This document shows positions 9,257-21,285 of a stretch of DNA of 64,000 nt, one piece after another. Position numbers and translations under genes: made by a program. The notes under the pieces were generated by a model. The model searched no databases and had not been told where the DNA came from. It saw nothing but the letters and a program-made list of their open reading frames with translations. Location: assembly GCA_934525595.1 (NCBI GenBank), contig CAKSZJ010000009.1:37576-101575 (forward strand). The letters are read 5' to 3'. The DNA comes from an uncultured Chiayiivirga sp. (GTDB lineage Bacteria; Pseudomonadota; Gammaproteobacteria; Xanthomonadales; Xanthomonadaceae). Position 1 is the first letter of the stretch, and each line of letters opens with the position of its first letter.

Positions 9257-9616
9257 ATGCCCGCCAAGTCTTTCCAACGCACCGATCGCGTCTCCGCCCA
9301 GCTTCGCCGCGATCTCGGCGAGCTGGTGCACGCGGCCGTGCGCGATCATGCGCTGCCTTCGGCCAGCGTCTCCGATGTCGAAGTCACGCGCGATCTCGCG
9401 CATGCCAAGGTGTTCGTCACTGCGCTCGATGCGACGCGGTCGGTCGAGGTGGTGAAGGCGCTCAACGGGCTGGCGCGCGAGCTGCGCTTCGAGCTGGGTC
9501 GCCGGGTGCGGCTGCGCACGGTTCCCGAGCTGCACTTCCACTACGACGATTCGGTCGATCGCGGCGAGCGCATCGAGGCGCTGCTGCGCGAGGACCAGGA
9601 TCGCGGGAATGCCTGA
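9257..9616 (+). CDS. rbfA: 30S ribosome-binding factor RbfA
   Basis: Small KH-type cold-shock factor that binds the 30S subunit during 16S rRNA 5'-end maturation. It has 119 residues with the family pattern: FQRTDRVSAQLRRDLGELVH, then VSDVEVTRDLAHAKVFVTAL and RVRLRTVPELHFHYDDSVDR. A strong GAGGAGG site lies just ahead of ATG 9257. The 108-base gap after infB contains no clear terminator, so it continues the operon. truB follows 24 bases later. Confidence 0.97.
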   Translation: MPAKSFQRTDRVSAQLRRDLGELVHAAVRDHALPSASVSDVEVTRDLAHAKVFVTALDATRSVEVVKALNGLARELRFELGRRVRLRTVPELHFHYDDSVDRGERIEALLREDQDRGNA

Positions 9617-9640
9617 TCGGGCGTTTCCTGACGCCGCACG

Positions 9641-10558
9641 ATGACGCCTTCCCCTTCGCGCGCTTGGCGTCCGGTTCACGGCATCGTGCTGCTGGACAAG
9701 CCACAAGGCCTCAGCTCCAACCAGGCGCTGCAGCGGGTCCGGCGCATTTTCGACGCCGAGAAGGGTGGCCACACCGGCGCGCTCGACCCGCTGGCGACCG
9801 GCCTGCTTCCGATCTGCCTGGGCGAGGCGACCAAGATCGCCGGGCTGCTGCTGGAGGGCGACAAGTGCTATCTCGCGCGCGTTGCGCTGGGCGTCGAAAC
9901 CGATACCGATGATGCGGAAGGTCGCATGCTGCAGCAGCGCCCGGTGCCGGCGCTGGATCACGAGCGGGTGGCGGCGGCGTTGACGCCCTTCATCGGCCGC
10001 ATCCGCCAGGCCCCGCCGCGCTACAGCGCCCTCAAGCAGGGCGGCGAGCCGCTCTACCGCAAGGCGCGGCGGGGCGAAGAGTTCGAGGTGCCCGAGCGCG
10101 AGGTCACTGTCCACGCCATCACGCTGCGCGACATGGGCGAGGACTGGCTTGATCTGGAGGTCACCTGCGGCAGCGGCACCTATATCCGCAGTCTGGCGCG
10201 CGACCTCGGGCGCGATCTGGGCTGCGGCGGGCACATTGCGGCGCTGCGCCGGCGGTGGGTGGAGCCGTTTCGCGCGCCGCACATGTTCACACTGGAGGAT
10301 CTGGCGGAACGGGCGCAGTCCGGGCCTGCCGGACTCGATGCCGTATTGCTGCCGATCGAGGCCGGCCTGGCGCACTGGCCCCGCATCACGCTGGATCCGG
10401 ACCAGGCGCAGCGCCTTCGCCAGGGCCAGCGCTTTGCGGTTGCGGCGGCCGACGGAGCGCTGCTTGCGCTGGATTCCGATGGGTGCGCCCTGGGTCTGGT
10501 GGACGTGGTGCTCGGCGAGCTGCGCGTGCGTCGCTTGTTCCAGCTTCCTGCGGCGTGA
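9641..10558 (+). CDS. truB: tRNA pseudouridine-55 synthase
   Basis: Converts U55 to pseudouridine in the T-loop of tRNAs. The 305-residue protein begins with the family signature [20 protein letters not shown] and has the catalytic Asp49 in [33 protein letters not shown] and [12 protein letters not shown] are further TruB motifs, and a PUA-like C-terminal domain starts near residue 245. Last gene of the rimP operon; a separate promoter for tRNA-Thr follows. rpsO, often next in gammaproteobacteria, is absent here. Confidence 0.97.
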   Translation: MTPSPSRAWRPVHGIVLLDKPQGLSSNQALQRVRRIFDAEKGGHTGALDPLATGLLPICLGEATKIAGLLLEGDKCYLARVALGVETDTDDAEGRMLQQRPVPALDHERVAAALTPFIGRIRQAPPRYSALKQGGEPLYRKARRGEEFEVPEREVTVHAITLRDMGEDWLDLEVTCGSGTYIRSLARDLGRDLGCGGHIAALRRRWVEPFRAPHMFTLEDLAERAQSGPAGLDAVLLPIEAGLAHWPRITLDPDQAQRLRQGQRFAVAAADGALLALDSDGCALGLVDVVLGELRVRRLFQLPAA

Positions 10559-10631
10559 TCCAGTGCGGCTGACGGCTTCGCAGATGCCGGCGTCGGGCGT
10601 CGCCGGAAAGGTGGCCGTGGCGGTGCGGGAA

Positions 10632-10660
10632 TTGACCCCCTTCCGGCATCACCCTACAAT
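10632..10660 (+). promoter_or_regulatory. sigma-70 promoter of tRNA-Thr
   Basis: TTGACC (10632-10637), 17 bases, TACAAT (10655-10660). The tRNA starts ten bases downstream. Five of six matches in each box. Confidence 0.85.
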
Positions 10661-10670
10661 GCGCGGCTTC

Positions 10671-10746
10671 GCCGGAATAGCTCAGTTGGTAGAGCGGCGC
10701 ATTCGTAATGCGTAGGTCGTAGGTTCGATTCCTATTTCCGGCACCA
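10671..10746 (+). tRNA. tRNA-Thr (CGT)
   Basis: A 76-base cloverleaf with encoded CCA; acceptor GCCGGAA pairs with TTCCGGC. The anticodon loop TTCGTAA gives anticodon CGT, reading ACG. Monocistronic with its own promoter and a terminator 38 bases downstream. Confidence 0.97.
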
Positions 10747-10783
10747 CACAAGGCGTCGCGTCCGTTCGCGCGTCGCTCGAAAG

Positions 10784-10814
10784 CCCGCAGGACTCCGCGC
10801 TTGCGGGTTTTTTC
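10784..10814 (+). terminator. Rho-independent terminator of tRNA-Thr
   Basis: CCCGCA (10784-10789) and TGCGGG (10802-10807) with a 12-base loop that can partly pair, followed by six T residues. Confidence 0.75.
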
Positions 10815-11014
10815 GTTGAGCGGATCCAGCCGCCGCCTTTGCCGTGCGTGCGGGTCGAACCGGCATCCCGTCCTCCGCCGCAGGGCCGGCCGGGCACTGC
10901 GGCGAACGTGCGGAGCGCCTCCGCCCGGGGCGGGATCGCACCATCGGGCATTCCCCGGAGCGGCGCATTGCGCCGACACCGGGCGAACCGAAACCACGGA
11001 GCCCAGAGTTCCCC

Positions 11015-11602
11015 ATGACCACGCTTTCCGCTGCGATCCTGTTGTTCCTGATCCTCGATCCGCTTGGCAACGTGCCGGTGTTCCTGAGCCTGCTGCGCGA
11101 TCTGCCGCCGCGGCGGCAGCGCTGGGTGCTGGCGCGCGAACTGCTGATCGCGCTCGGGGTGCTGCTGCTGTTCCTGTTCGCTGGCCAGGCGATCCTTGCC
11201 GCCATGCACCTGCGCGAGGAATCGGTTTCCATCGCCGGCGGCATCGTGCTGTTCCTGATCGGCTTGCGCATGATCTTTCCCCCGGCGGAGGGCCTGCTCG
11301 GGCACCAGCCGGAAGGGGAGCCCTTCATCGTCCCGATGGCCATCCCGCTGATCGCAGGTCCGTCCGGGATGGCGGCAGTGATCCTGATGGCCAGCAACGA
11401 CCCCGCGCGGCTGGGCGACTGGGCGCTGGCCCTGCTGATGGCATGGTGGGCCACCGCGGCCATCCTGTTCTCCGCGACCTTCCTTTACAAAGTGCTGGGC
11501 CGGCAGGTGCTGACCGCGGTGGAGCGGCTGATGGGCATGCTGCTGGTGGCGCTGTCGGTGCAGATGCTGCTGGACGGCGTGCGCGCCTACCTCGGCGGGT
11601 GA
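11015..11602 (+). CDS. MarC-family integral membrane protein
   Basis: A 195-residue protein with six hydrophobic segments, length and pattern typical of the MarC family (UPF0056). LLFLILDPLGNVPVFLSLL near the N-terminus and IPLIAGPSGMAAVILM in the middle are the two related half-motifs of the family (DPxGNxP and IAGPG). The molecular function of MarC proteins is not established; early links to antibiotic resistance in E. coli were not borne out. ATG 11015 starts at the family N-terminus; the ribosome site is weak. The gene stands alone between a tRNA terminator and the Oar-like gene. Confidence 0.88.
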   Translation: MTTLSAAILLFLILDPLGNVPVFLSLLRDLPPRRQRWVLARELLIALGVLLLFLFAGQAILAAMHLREESVSIAGGIVLFLIGLRMIFPPAEGLLGHQPEGEPFIVPMAIPLIAGPSGMAAVILMASNDPARLGDWALALLMAWWATAAILFSATFLYKVLGRQVLTAVERLMGMLLVALSVQMLLDGVRAYLGG

Positions 11603-11928
11603 GCGCCTTGTTGCACGGCACGGCTCCCGGCGGGATTTGGCCCGCCGAAAGCACGGCATGCGCGCGGCTGCCGCAGCGCTGGGCCGCGACTTCGAGTGCC
11701 AGGCCGACTTCCTCCCGGAAGTAGCAAAATCGTCATGAAGTTCGGTTAAACTGTGGTTAAAGCACGTCCGGACATGGGGACTGGCCGGTTCGGCGGCAGC
11801 AAGCAAGACCAGTACAGCCAGTTCGGAAAGGTATGACCGGCATCCACGCAGGCGCGTCGATGCGGGCGTGGATCGGGTGGCACCGCCGCACGACCAACGA
11901 CACAACGTCAGGCAACCAGGGCAAATCC
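11603..11928 (+). promoter_or_regulatory. 326-base gene-free region upstream of the Oar-like gene
   Basis: No coding sequence is supported here. The stretch holds two direct copies of GGTTAAA (11744-11750 and 11755-11761) whose starts are 11 bases apart, about one helical turn. CTGTGGTTAAA at 11751-11761 recurs at 34025-34035, upstream of another outer-membrane protein gene. The region leaves a leader of roughly 160 bases before the Oar-like start. I could not place a convincing -35/-10 pair with standard spacing. Confidence 0.45.
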
Positions 11929-14900
11929 ATGAAAAAACAACTCCGTATCAAGCATCTCGCCGGCGCGCTCGCCGTTCTCCTGATGACTGCACCGGCCTAT
12001 GCGCAGCAGACATCGTCCAACCTTGCCGGTCGCGTGACCGACAACGAGGGGGCACCGCTGGTCGGGGCCGAGGTCATCATCGTGCATGCGCCTTCGGGCA
12101 CCACCAGCCGCGCCGTCACCGACGGCCAGGGTCGCTATACCGCGCGCGGCCTGCGCGTGGGCGGCCCGTACACGGTCACTGTCACCCGTGACGGCTTCCG
12201 GGGTGAAGCTGCCGAGAACGTCTACCTCGCACTGGGTGAAACCTCTGCGCTGAACGTGGATCTGGATACCGCCGCCACCACGCTGGAAGCCGTGCAGGTG
12301 GTTGCCGGTGTCAGCAGCGCCGTGTTTTCCCCGGACGCCATCGGCACCGGCACCAACGTGACGCGCGAGCAGATCGAGGCGCTGCCGTCGATTGGCCGCA
12401 ACATCCAGGACTACATGCGTCTTGATCCGCGCCTGGCGCAGACCAGCAAGGGGCGTGGCGAAATCTCCGCCGGTGGCCAGAACACCCGCTTCAACTCCAT
12501 CCTGATCGATGGCGTTTCCTCGTCCGACACCTTCGGTCTGGAGTCCAACAACTTCCCGACCATGCGTCAGCCGGTGTCCATCGACGCGATCCAGGAAGTC
12601 AAGGTCGCCCTGGCCGACTACGACGTGGGCATCACCGGCGCCACCGGCGCGGTCGTCAATGCCGTTACCCGTTCGGGTACCAACGATTTCTCCGGTTCGG
12701 TGTACTACACCTATCGCGATGCCGACTGGGTGCGCGACAACGCCGATGGCAGCAAGTTCAACGGCTTCAATGACGAAGAAACCTACGGCGGCACCTTCGG
12801 TGGCCCGCTGATCAAGGATCGCCTGTTCTTCTTCGCCAACTACGAAAAATTCACCCGCTCCGCGCCCGGTACCACCGTCAGCGCGCTGGCTTCCAACATC
12901 ACCGCCGCCGACATCACCGAAGCGCAGCGCATTGCGCGCGAGGTCTGGGGTTTCGATGCCGGTACGTCGAATGCTCCGGAAGACCTGAAGACCGAGGTCG
13001 AGGAATACGCGGTCAAGTTCGACTGGAACATCAGCGAGGATCATCGTGCGTCGTTCCGCTACAGCAATCTTCAGCAGTCCGACGTGTTCCTGTATGGCTT
13101 CAGCAACACGGGCCGCTCGCTCAGCACCAACTGGAGCGTGACCGACAAGGAAGTGGAAAGCCTGGTCGTCCAGCTTTTCAGCGACTGGAGCGACAACTTC
13201 TCCACCGAGTTCAAGGTCAGCACGCGCGACTATTCCTCGGTCCGCAACCCGTTCTCGCGCCTGCCCGCGATCGGCATCGCGTTTGGTCAGCCCAACCCGA
13301 ACACGGGTGCGCCGACCACGCCGTTCCTGAACTTCGGTACCGACTCGTTCAGCCACGTCAACGTGCTGGAAACCGACACCCTCAACATCTTCGGTGCCGG
13401 TACCTACTTTGCCAACGATCACGAACTCAAGTTCGGTTTCGACTACGAAGACAACGGCATCCTCAACATCTTCGGCCAGAACCTGTTCGGCAGCTACACC
13501 TTCGCCTCGCTGGAAGACTTCGCTGCGGGCCGTTACTGGGCCTACAGCTCCAACGCGCCGCAGCCCGGTCAGCCGCTCAACTCGATCGCCGCCGACTACA
13601 ACCACAAGAACCTCGGCCTGTTCCTGCAGGATCGCTGGTCGGTCACCTACAACCTCAGTCTGATGTTCGGTCTGCGCTATGACCGCATCTCGCTGAGCGA
13701 TGATCCGGCGGCCAACGCGCTCGTCAGCCGCGTCTTCGGCCTCAGCAACTCCTACACCCCGGATGGCAGCGGGTTGTTCCAGCCGCGCTTCGGCTTCAAC
13801 TACACCTTCGATACCGATCGCCCGACCCAGCTTCGCGGCGGCATCGGCTTGTTCCAGGGCGCTGCGGCCAACGTCTGGATCGGCAACTCCTTTGCCAATA
13901 CCGGGCAGAATCTGATCGGCTACGCCACCCCGGCCTTCGGCAATCTCTCCGAGGAGCAGCGCCAGGCGATCCGCGATCTGTATCCGTTCTCGCCGAACCC
14001 GGACAACCAGCCGCAGCCCAGCGCCACCCAGGTGATTCCGGTCAATCTGATGGAAGATGGCTTCACCCAGCCTTCCGTCTGGAAGGCCAACATCGCGCTC
14101 GATCACGAGCTGCCCTGGCACGGCATCGTCGCTTCGGGTGAACTTCTGGTCACCAACGTCAAGAACGGCCTGCACTATGAGCGCCTGGATCTTGGTGCGC
14201 CGACCGGTGTGGGTCAGGACGGGCGCATGTTGTACTGGGCCAATCTCGCTACCGGTGGCGGCTCCCGCGCCAACCAGCAGGCGGCGATCCAGGCCCTGCG
14301 CGCTTCCGGCCAGTTGCCGCCCGGTTACGAAAACGTGGTCGGCTGGCACGGCGATGGTGTGATCTATCTGAAGAACACCAACAAGGGCGAATCGACGCAG
14401 CTGACGCTTTCGCTCAACAAGCCGCTGCTCGATACCTGGGCGTGGAGTGTGGCCTACACCTACACCCATGCCGAGGAAGTCAGCCCGCTGACCAGTTCGC
14501 GCGCCATCTCCAACTGGAACGGTCGCATGATCTTCCAGCCCAACGAAGAGCTGTCCTCGCGCTCCAACTACGAGATTCGCGACCGCTTCACCGGCTCGCT
14601 GACCTGGCAGAAGTCGTTCTTCGGTAACTACAACACCACTGCCTCGTTGTTTTACGAAGGCCGTACCGGCAAGCCCTACAGCTGGCGCTTCAGCAACGAC
14701 GCCAATGGCGATGGTTACACCAACGACCTGTTCTACGTGCCTGCAGGCCGCGGTGACGTGATCTTCACCGGTGGTGAGGCGATGGAAACTGCCTTCTTCG
14801 ACTGGCTGGCAACGCAGCCCGATCTGGCGCGCTACGCCGGTTCGGTGGTGGACCGTAACAGCTCGCGCTCCAAGTGGGTCAACAGCTTCGATCTGCGCCT

Positions 14901-15186
14901 CAGCCAGGAGCTTCCGGGCTTCTTCCGGGATCACAAGTCCGAGATCTGGCTTGATATCCAGAACATCGGCAACCTGATCAACAAGGACTGGGGACAGGTC
15001 TACGAAGTCGGCTTCCCGCTGGGCCGCAACGTGCTCCAGGCCCAGGGCGTCGATCCGGCAACCGGCAGGTACCGCTACAACTTCAACCCCAATACCGTGG
15101 GTGTGATGGACCTGTACGACAACCAGGATCAGACCAAGGGCGTGTCACGCTGGCAGCTGCAGGTGGGCTTCCGCTACAAGTTCTGA
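11929..15186 (+). CDS. Oar-like TonB-dependent outer-membrane protein
   Basis: A 1085-residue exported protein with a signal peptide (MKKQLRIKHLAGALAVLLMT, cleavage after AYA). A carboxypeptidase-regulatory-like beta-sandwich follows (about 27-110: SNLAGRVTDNEGAPLVGAEV), then a TonB plug domain (INQAL-type region about 120-220 with SIGRNIQDYMRLDPR and GATGAVVNAVTRSGTNDFSG), then a large beta-barrel with many aromatic strand ends. It ends in GFRYKF, a C-terminal Phe as required by the BAM machinery. This is the layout of the Oar (OmpA-related) group of TonB-dependent proteins, common in Xanthomonadales. The transported or secreted substrate is unknown. ATG 11929 begins the signal peptide; the frame is open 32 codons upstream. 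A strong terminator follows. Confidence 0.92.
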   Translation: MKKQLRIKHLAGALAVLLMTAPAYAQQTSSNLAGRVTDNEGAPLVGAEVIIVHAPSGTTSRAVTDGQGRYTARGLRVGGPYTVTVTRDGFRGEAAENVYLALGETSALNVDLDTAATTLEAVQVVAGVSSAVFSPDAIGTGTNVTREQIEALPSIGRNIQDYMRLDPRLAQTSKGRGEISAGGQNTRFNSILIDGVSSSDTFGLESNNFPTMRQPVSIDAIQEVKVALADYDVGITGATGAVVNAVTRSGTNDFSGSVYYTYRDADWVRDNADGSKFNGFNDEETYGGTFGGPLIKDRLFFFANYEKFTRSAPGTTVSALASNITAADITEAQRIAREVWGFDAGTSNAPEDLKTEVEEYAVKFDWNISEDHRASFRYSNLQQSDVFLYGFSNTGRSLSTNWSVTDKEVESLVVQLFSDWSDNFSTEFKVSTRDYSSVRNPFSRLPAIGIAFGQPNPNTGAPTTPFLNFGTDSFSHVNVLETDTLNIFGAGTYFANDHELKFGFDYEDNGILNIFGQNLFGSYTFASLEDFAAGRYWAYSSNAPQPGQPLNSIAADYNHKNLGLFLQDRWSVTYNLSLMFGLRYDRISLSDDPAANALVSRVFGLSNSYTPDGSGLFQPRFGFNYTFDTDRPTQLRGGIGLFQGAAANVWIGNSFANTGQNLIGYATPAFGNLSEEQRQAIRDLYPFSPNPDNQPQPSATQVIPVNLMEDGFTQPSVWKANIALDHELPWHGIVASGELLVTNVKNGLHYERLDLGAPTGVGQDGRMLYWANLATGGGSRANQQAAIQALRASGQLPPGYENVVGWHGDGVIYLKNTNKGESTQLTLSLNKPLLDTWAWSVAYTYTHAEEVSPLTSSRAISNWNGRMIFQPNEELSSRSNYEIRDRFTGSLTWQKSFFGNYNTTASLFYEGRTGKPYSWRFSNDANGDGYTNDLFYVPAGRGDVIFTGGEAMETAFFDWLATQPDLARYAGSVVDRNSSRSKWVNSFDLRLSQELPGFFRDHKSEIWLDIQNIGNLINKDWGQVYEVGFPLGRNVLQAQGVDPATGRYRYNFNPNTVGVMDLYDNQDQTKGVSRWQLQVGFRYKF

Positions 15187-15214
15187 TCGCGATTCGTTGC
15201 AACACGCAGCATTG

Positions 15215-15247
15215 GAAACGGCCGGCTTGTCCGGCCGTTTCTTTTTT
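15215..15247 (+). terminator. strong Rho-independent terminator of the Oar-like gene
   Basis: An 11-pair stem, GAAACGGCCGG (15215-15225) with CCGGCCGTTTC (15231-15241), a five-base loop and then TTTTTT. It ends the oar unit just before the car operon promoter. Confidence 0.92.
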
Positions 15248-15267
15248 GTCCTGATGGCATGCACCTG

Positions 15268-15296
15268 TGGACGCTGCCTCGTCCGGCCAGTAAAAT
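15268..15296 (+). promoter_or_regulatory. probable promoter of the carAB-greA-rpfE-recJ operon
   Basis: TGGACG (15268-15273), a 17-base spacer and TAAAAT (15291-15296). The leader to the carA start is about 120 bases. I see no PurR or ArgR box I would defend. Confidence 0.5.
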
Positions 15297-15422
15297 CCGC
15301 GCTCGCCCAATCCCCCTTCACCCAGCCTGCGGCCAGCCCCGCGCCGGCGGCAGGTTTTCGCGCAGCCTGCCGCCGGAAAACCGGCCAGGCAGGCCTGATA
15401 GAACCTTCACGAGGCGAGTCCT

Positions 15423-16595
15423 GTGCCCCAACCTGCACTTCTTGCCCTGGCCGACGGTACCGTCTTGCACGGGACCTCCTTCGGTGCTCCCGGGCTGCGC
15501 GCCGGCGAAGTGGTGTTCAACACCGCGATGACCGGCTATCAGGAAATCCTGACGGATCCGTCCTACGCCCGACAGATCGTCACGCTGACCTATCCCCACA
15601 TCGGCAATACCGGCTGCACGCCGCAGGACGACGAGGCGCGCGCCATCCACACCAGCGGCCTTGTGGTGCGAGAACGCCCTGCGCCAGCGAGCAGCTGGCG
15701 CAGCGCGACGGACCTGGGTGACTGGCTGGCGGCGCGCGACGTGGTGGCCGTGGCCGGCATCGATACACGCCGGCTGACCCGCATCCTGCGCGAGCGCGGC
15801 GCCCAGGCCGGCTGCGTGATGGCCGGCCCGGCGCTGGACGTCGAGGCCGCGATTGCGGCGGCGCGGGCCTTTCCCGGCCTGGACGGGATGGATCTGGCAA
15901 AGGAGGTCAGCACGACAGCGCCCTACGCCTGGAGCGAGGGCTCGCTCGACCTCGATGCCAACCGCTTCACCTCGCCAGCGCCGCGCTTCCACGTGGTGGC
16001 CTACGATTTCGGCGTCAAGCTCAACATCCTTCGCCTGCTGGTGGACGCCGGCTGCCGCGTCACCGTAGTGCCGGCACAGACGCCCGCCAGCGAGGCGCTG
16101 GCGCTGAATCCCGACGGCATCTTCCTCTCCAACGGCCCGGGCGACCCGCAGGCCTGCGGTTACGCGATCGAGGCGATCCGCGAGTACATCGCCGCACGGA
16201 TTCCGCTGTTCGGCATTTGCCTCGGCCATCAGCTGCTGGCGCTGGCCGTGGGTGCACGCACCGTGAAGATGCCGCATGGCCACCACGGCGCCAATCATCC
16301 GGTGCAGGAGCTGGCGTCCGGGCGGGTGATGATCTCCAGCCAGAACCACGGCTTTGCGGTGGACGAATCCAGCCTACCGGACGGCGTGCGCGCCACCCAC
16401 CGCTCGCTCTTCGATGGCAGCAATCAGGGGCTTGAACTGGCCGACGCGCCGGCCTTCAGCTTCCAGGGCCATCCCGAAGCCTCCCCGGGCCCGGCGGATG
16501 TGGGCGGGTTGTTTGCGCGATTTGTGGGGCTGATGGAGGTCGGGGGCAAGCTGCGCAAACGCCTTTCCGCTGACTTCCCGGCCTCCGGCCCCTGA
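15423..16595 (+). CDS. carA: carbamoyl-phosphate synthase small subunit
   Basis: Glutaminase subunit that releases ammonia from glutamine and channels it to CarB, supplying carbamoyl phosphate for pyrimidine and arginine synthesis. It has 390 residues. The N-terminal CPSase domain starts [20 protein letters not shown]; the C-terminal class I glutamine amidotransferase has Cys266 (FGICLGHQ), His350 and Glu352 (FQGHPEAS). The start is GTG at 15423 with a GAGG site ten bases ahead. carB follows after 15 bases. Confidence 0.98.
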   Translation: MPQPALLALADGTVLHGTSFGAPGLRAGEVVFNTAMTGYQEILTDPSYARQIVTLTYPHIGNTGCTPQDDEARAIHTSGLVVRERPAPASSWRSATDLGDWLAARDVVAVAGIDTRRLTRILRERGAQAGCVMAGPALDVEAAIAAARAFPGLDGMDLAKEVSTTAPYAWSEGSLDLDANRFTSPAPRFHVVAYDFGVKLNILRLLVDAGCRVTVVPAQTPASEALALNPDGIFLSNGPGDPQACGYAIEAIREYIAARIPLFGICLGHQLLALAVGARTVKMPHGHHGANHPVQELASGRVMISSQNHGFAVDESSLPDGVRATHRSLFDGSNQGLELADAPAFSFQGHPEASPGPADVGGLFARFVGLMEVGGKLRKRLSADFPASGP

Positions 16596-16610
16596 ACCCT
16601 GGTCCCCGAC

Positions 16611-19859
<3,249 letters not shown>

Positions 19860-19867
19860 GGCCACCA

Positions 19868-20329
19868 ATGACCACCCAGGGCGCGCAGCGGCTGCGCCAG
19901 GAACTGGACCATCTCAAGAGCGTGAAGCGGCCCGAGGTGATTGCCGCCATCGCCGAGGCGCGCGCCCATGGCGATCTGAAGGAGAACGCCGAGTACCACG
20001 CCGCGCGCGAGCAGCAGGGGTTCATCGAAGGACGCATTCAGGAGCTGGAGTCGGGCCTGTCCAACGCGCAGCTGATCGATATCGCCACGCTCGACGTGGG
20101 CACCCGGATCGTGTTCGGCGCGACGGTCGAGCTGATCGACGAGGACAGCGGCGAGGACGTCACCTATCAGATCGTGGGCGAACTGGAGGCCGACATCCGG
20201 CTCGGCCTCATCTCGATCACCGCACCGATCTCGCGTGCGCTGATCGGGCGCAGCGAGGGCGACGTGGTGCAGATCGAGGCGCCCGGCGGTCGGCGCAGCT
20301 ATGAGATCGTCGCGGTGCGCTACGGCTGA
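19868..20329 (+). CDS. greA: transcription elongation factor GreA
   Basis: Rescues backtracked RNA polymerase by stimulating transcript cleavage through its secondary channel. The 153-residue protein has the N-terminal coiled coil with the acidic tip [17 protein letters not shown] (Asp36 and Glu39, equivalent to the two essential acidic residues) and the C-terminal FKBP-like domain. It is about five residues shorter at the N-terminus than E. coli GreA. An upstream open frame into carB is a shadow; ATG 19868 fits the family. Its place directly after carAB is the Xanthomonas rpf-cluster order. Confidence 0.96.
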   Translation: MTTQGAQRLRQELDHLKSVKRPEVIAAIAEARAHGDLKENAEYHAAREQQGFIEGRIQELESGLSNAQLIDIATLDVGTRIVFGATVELIDEDSGEDVTYQIVGELEADIRLGLISITAPISRALIGRSEGDVVQIEAPGGRRSYEIVAVRYG

Positions 20330-20338
20330 CCGGCGGTG

Positions 20339-21280
20339 ATGCGCGGCTCCGACCCGAAGGATGCGCTGCTGTGGCTGCCGCCCTGGGCGGCGCTGCGCGA
20401 GCAGCTGGGCAGGCCGATGGCGTTGCATCGGCTGGCCTGCCGCGCGGATGCGGAGTCGGTGCAGGCGGGCGAGGAGGCGCGCATCGCGCGCGCCTTCGAC
20501 ATCCTTCCGCGCGGACTGCCGGTGGCGGCGCTGACCCGTCAGCTCGACGCGGACGATGCGTCCGGCTGCACCTGGCTGCGCGCCGATCCGGGCTTCGTGC
20601 GCGCCGACATGGCCACGGTGCGGCTGTACGCCTGCGGCGACATGGATCTTTCGCAGGAGGAGTGCGAGGCCCTGCTGGCACCGCTCAAGCCGCTGTTCGG
20701 CGACGAGGGTTTCCCGATCTCCGCGCCGACGCCTTCGCGCTGGTACCTGTGCCTGCCGCACGAGAGCATCGTGCCGGCGTTCGACCCGCCGTCGGCGGTC
20801 ATTGGCGACGACCTCTTCGCGCATATGCCCGAGGGCGACGCGGGGCGGCGCTGGCGGCGGCTGATGAACGAGTCGCAGGTGATCCTGCACAACCATGAGG
20901 TCAATGCGCGCCGCGTGGCCCAGGGCAAGCTGCCGGTCAACACGCTGTGGTTCTGGGGCGCATCGCGCCCGCCCGACCACGTGCGCTGCGCACGCGCGCA
21001 GGTGCGCAGCGGCGACGTGCTGCTGCGCGCACTTTCCGCACGCGCCGGCGTGGACTTCAGCACCGATGCGCAGGCCGCCACCTTGCCGCCCGGTGCGCTT
21101 GCGGATCTGCGCGATGTGGCCGATGCGACGCTGCTCGACGCGCACTGGATCGCACCGCTGACGGCGCGCGCGGCGCGCGGCGAGCTGGGCGGCGTCACGC
21201 TGGATTTTGGCGATGGGCTGATCCTGCGCTGGCGTCCGGCGTACCGCTGGCGGTTCTGGCGTGCGCGGATGCCGGGGTGA
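20339..21280 (+). CDS. rpfE: RpfE-like conserved protein
   Basis: A 313-residue cytoplasmic protein with no motif I can assign to an enzyme family. I identify it by position: greA-[gene]-recJ in the same direction is where rpfE lies in the Xanthomonas rpf cluster, and its length and acidic, Trp/Arg-rich composition fit. In Xanthomonas, rpfE mutations affect extracellular polysaccharide and exoenzymes, but the biochemical role is unknown; relatives are sometimes labelled regulators of phosphoglycerate mutase without evidence. Conserved-looking segments are PTPSRWYLCLP, NEVNARR-type ILHNHEVNARRVAQGKLPVN and TLWFWGASRPP. Start at ATG 20339 (GTG 20336 is adjacent); weak ribosome site, likely coupled to greA. 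recJ starts five bases after its stop. Confidence 0.72.
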   Translation: MRGSDPKDALLWLPPWAALREQLGRPMALHRLACRADAESVQAGEEARIARAFDILPRGLPVAALTRQLDADDASGCTWLRADPGFVRADMATVRLYACGDMDLSQEECEALLAPLKPLFGDEGFPISAPTPSRWYLCLPHESIVPAFDPPSAVIGDDLFAHMPEGDAGRRWRRLMNESQVILHNHEVNARRVAQGKLPVNTLWFWGASRPPDHVRCARAQVRSGDVLLRALSARAGVDFSTDAQAATLPPGALADLRDVADATLLDAHWIAPLTARAARGELGGVTLDFGDGLILRWRPAYRWRFWRARMPG

Positions 21281-21285
21281 GCCGG

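Noticed and set aside
6524..10375. A 1283-codon open frame on the minus strand across infB-rbfA-truB.
   Set aside because: It is antisense to three certain genes, is rich in His/Arg/Leu as expected of a GC-rich shadow frame, and shows no domain.
11908..14934. A 1008-codon minus-strand open frame opposite the Oar-like gene.
   Set aside because: Same pattern: shadow of a strongly biased high-G+C coding frame, no ribosome site or motif.
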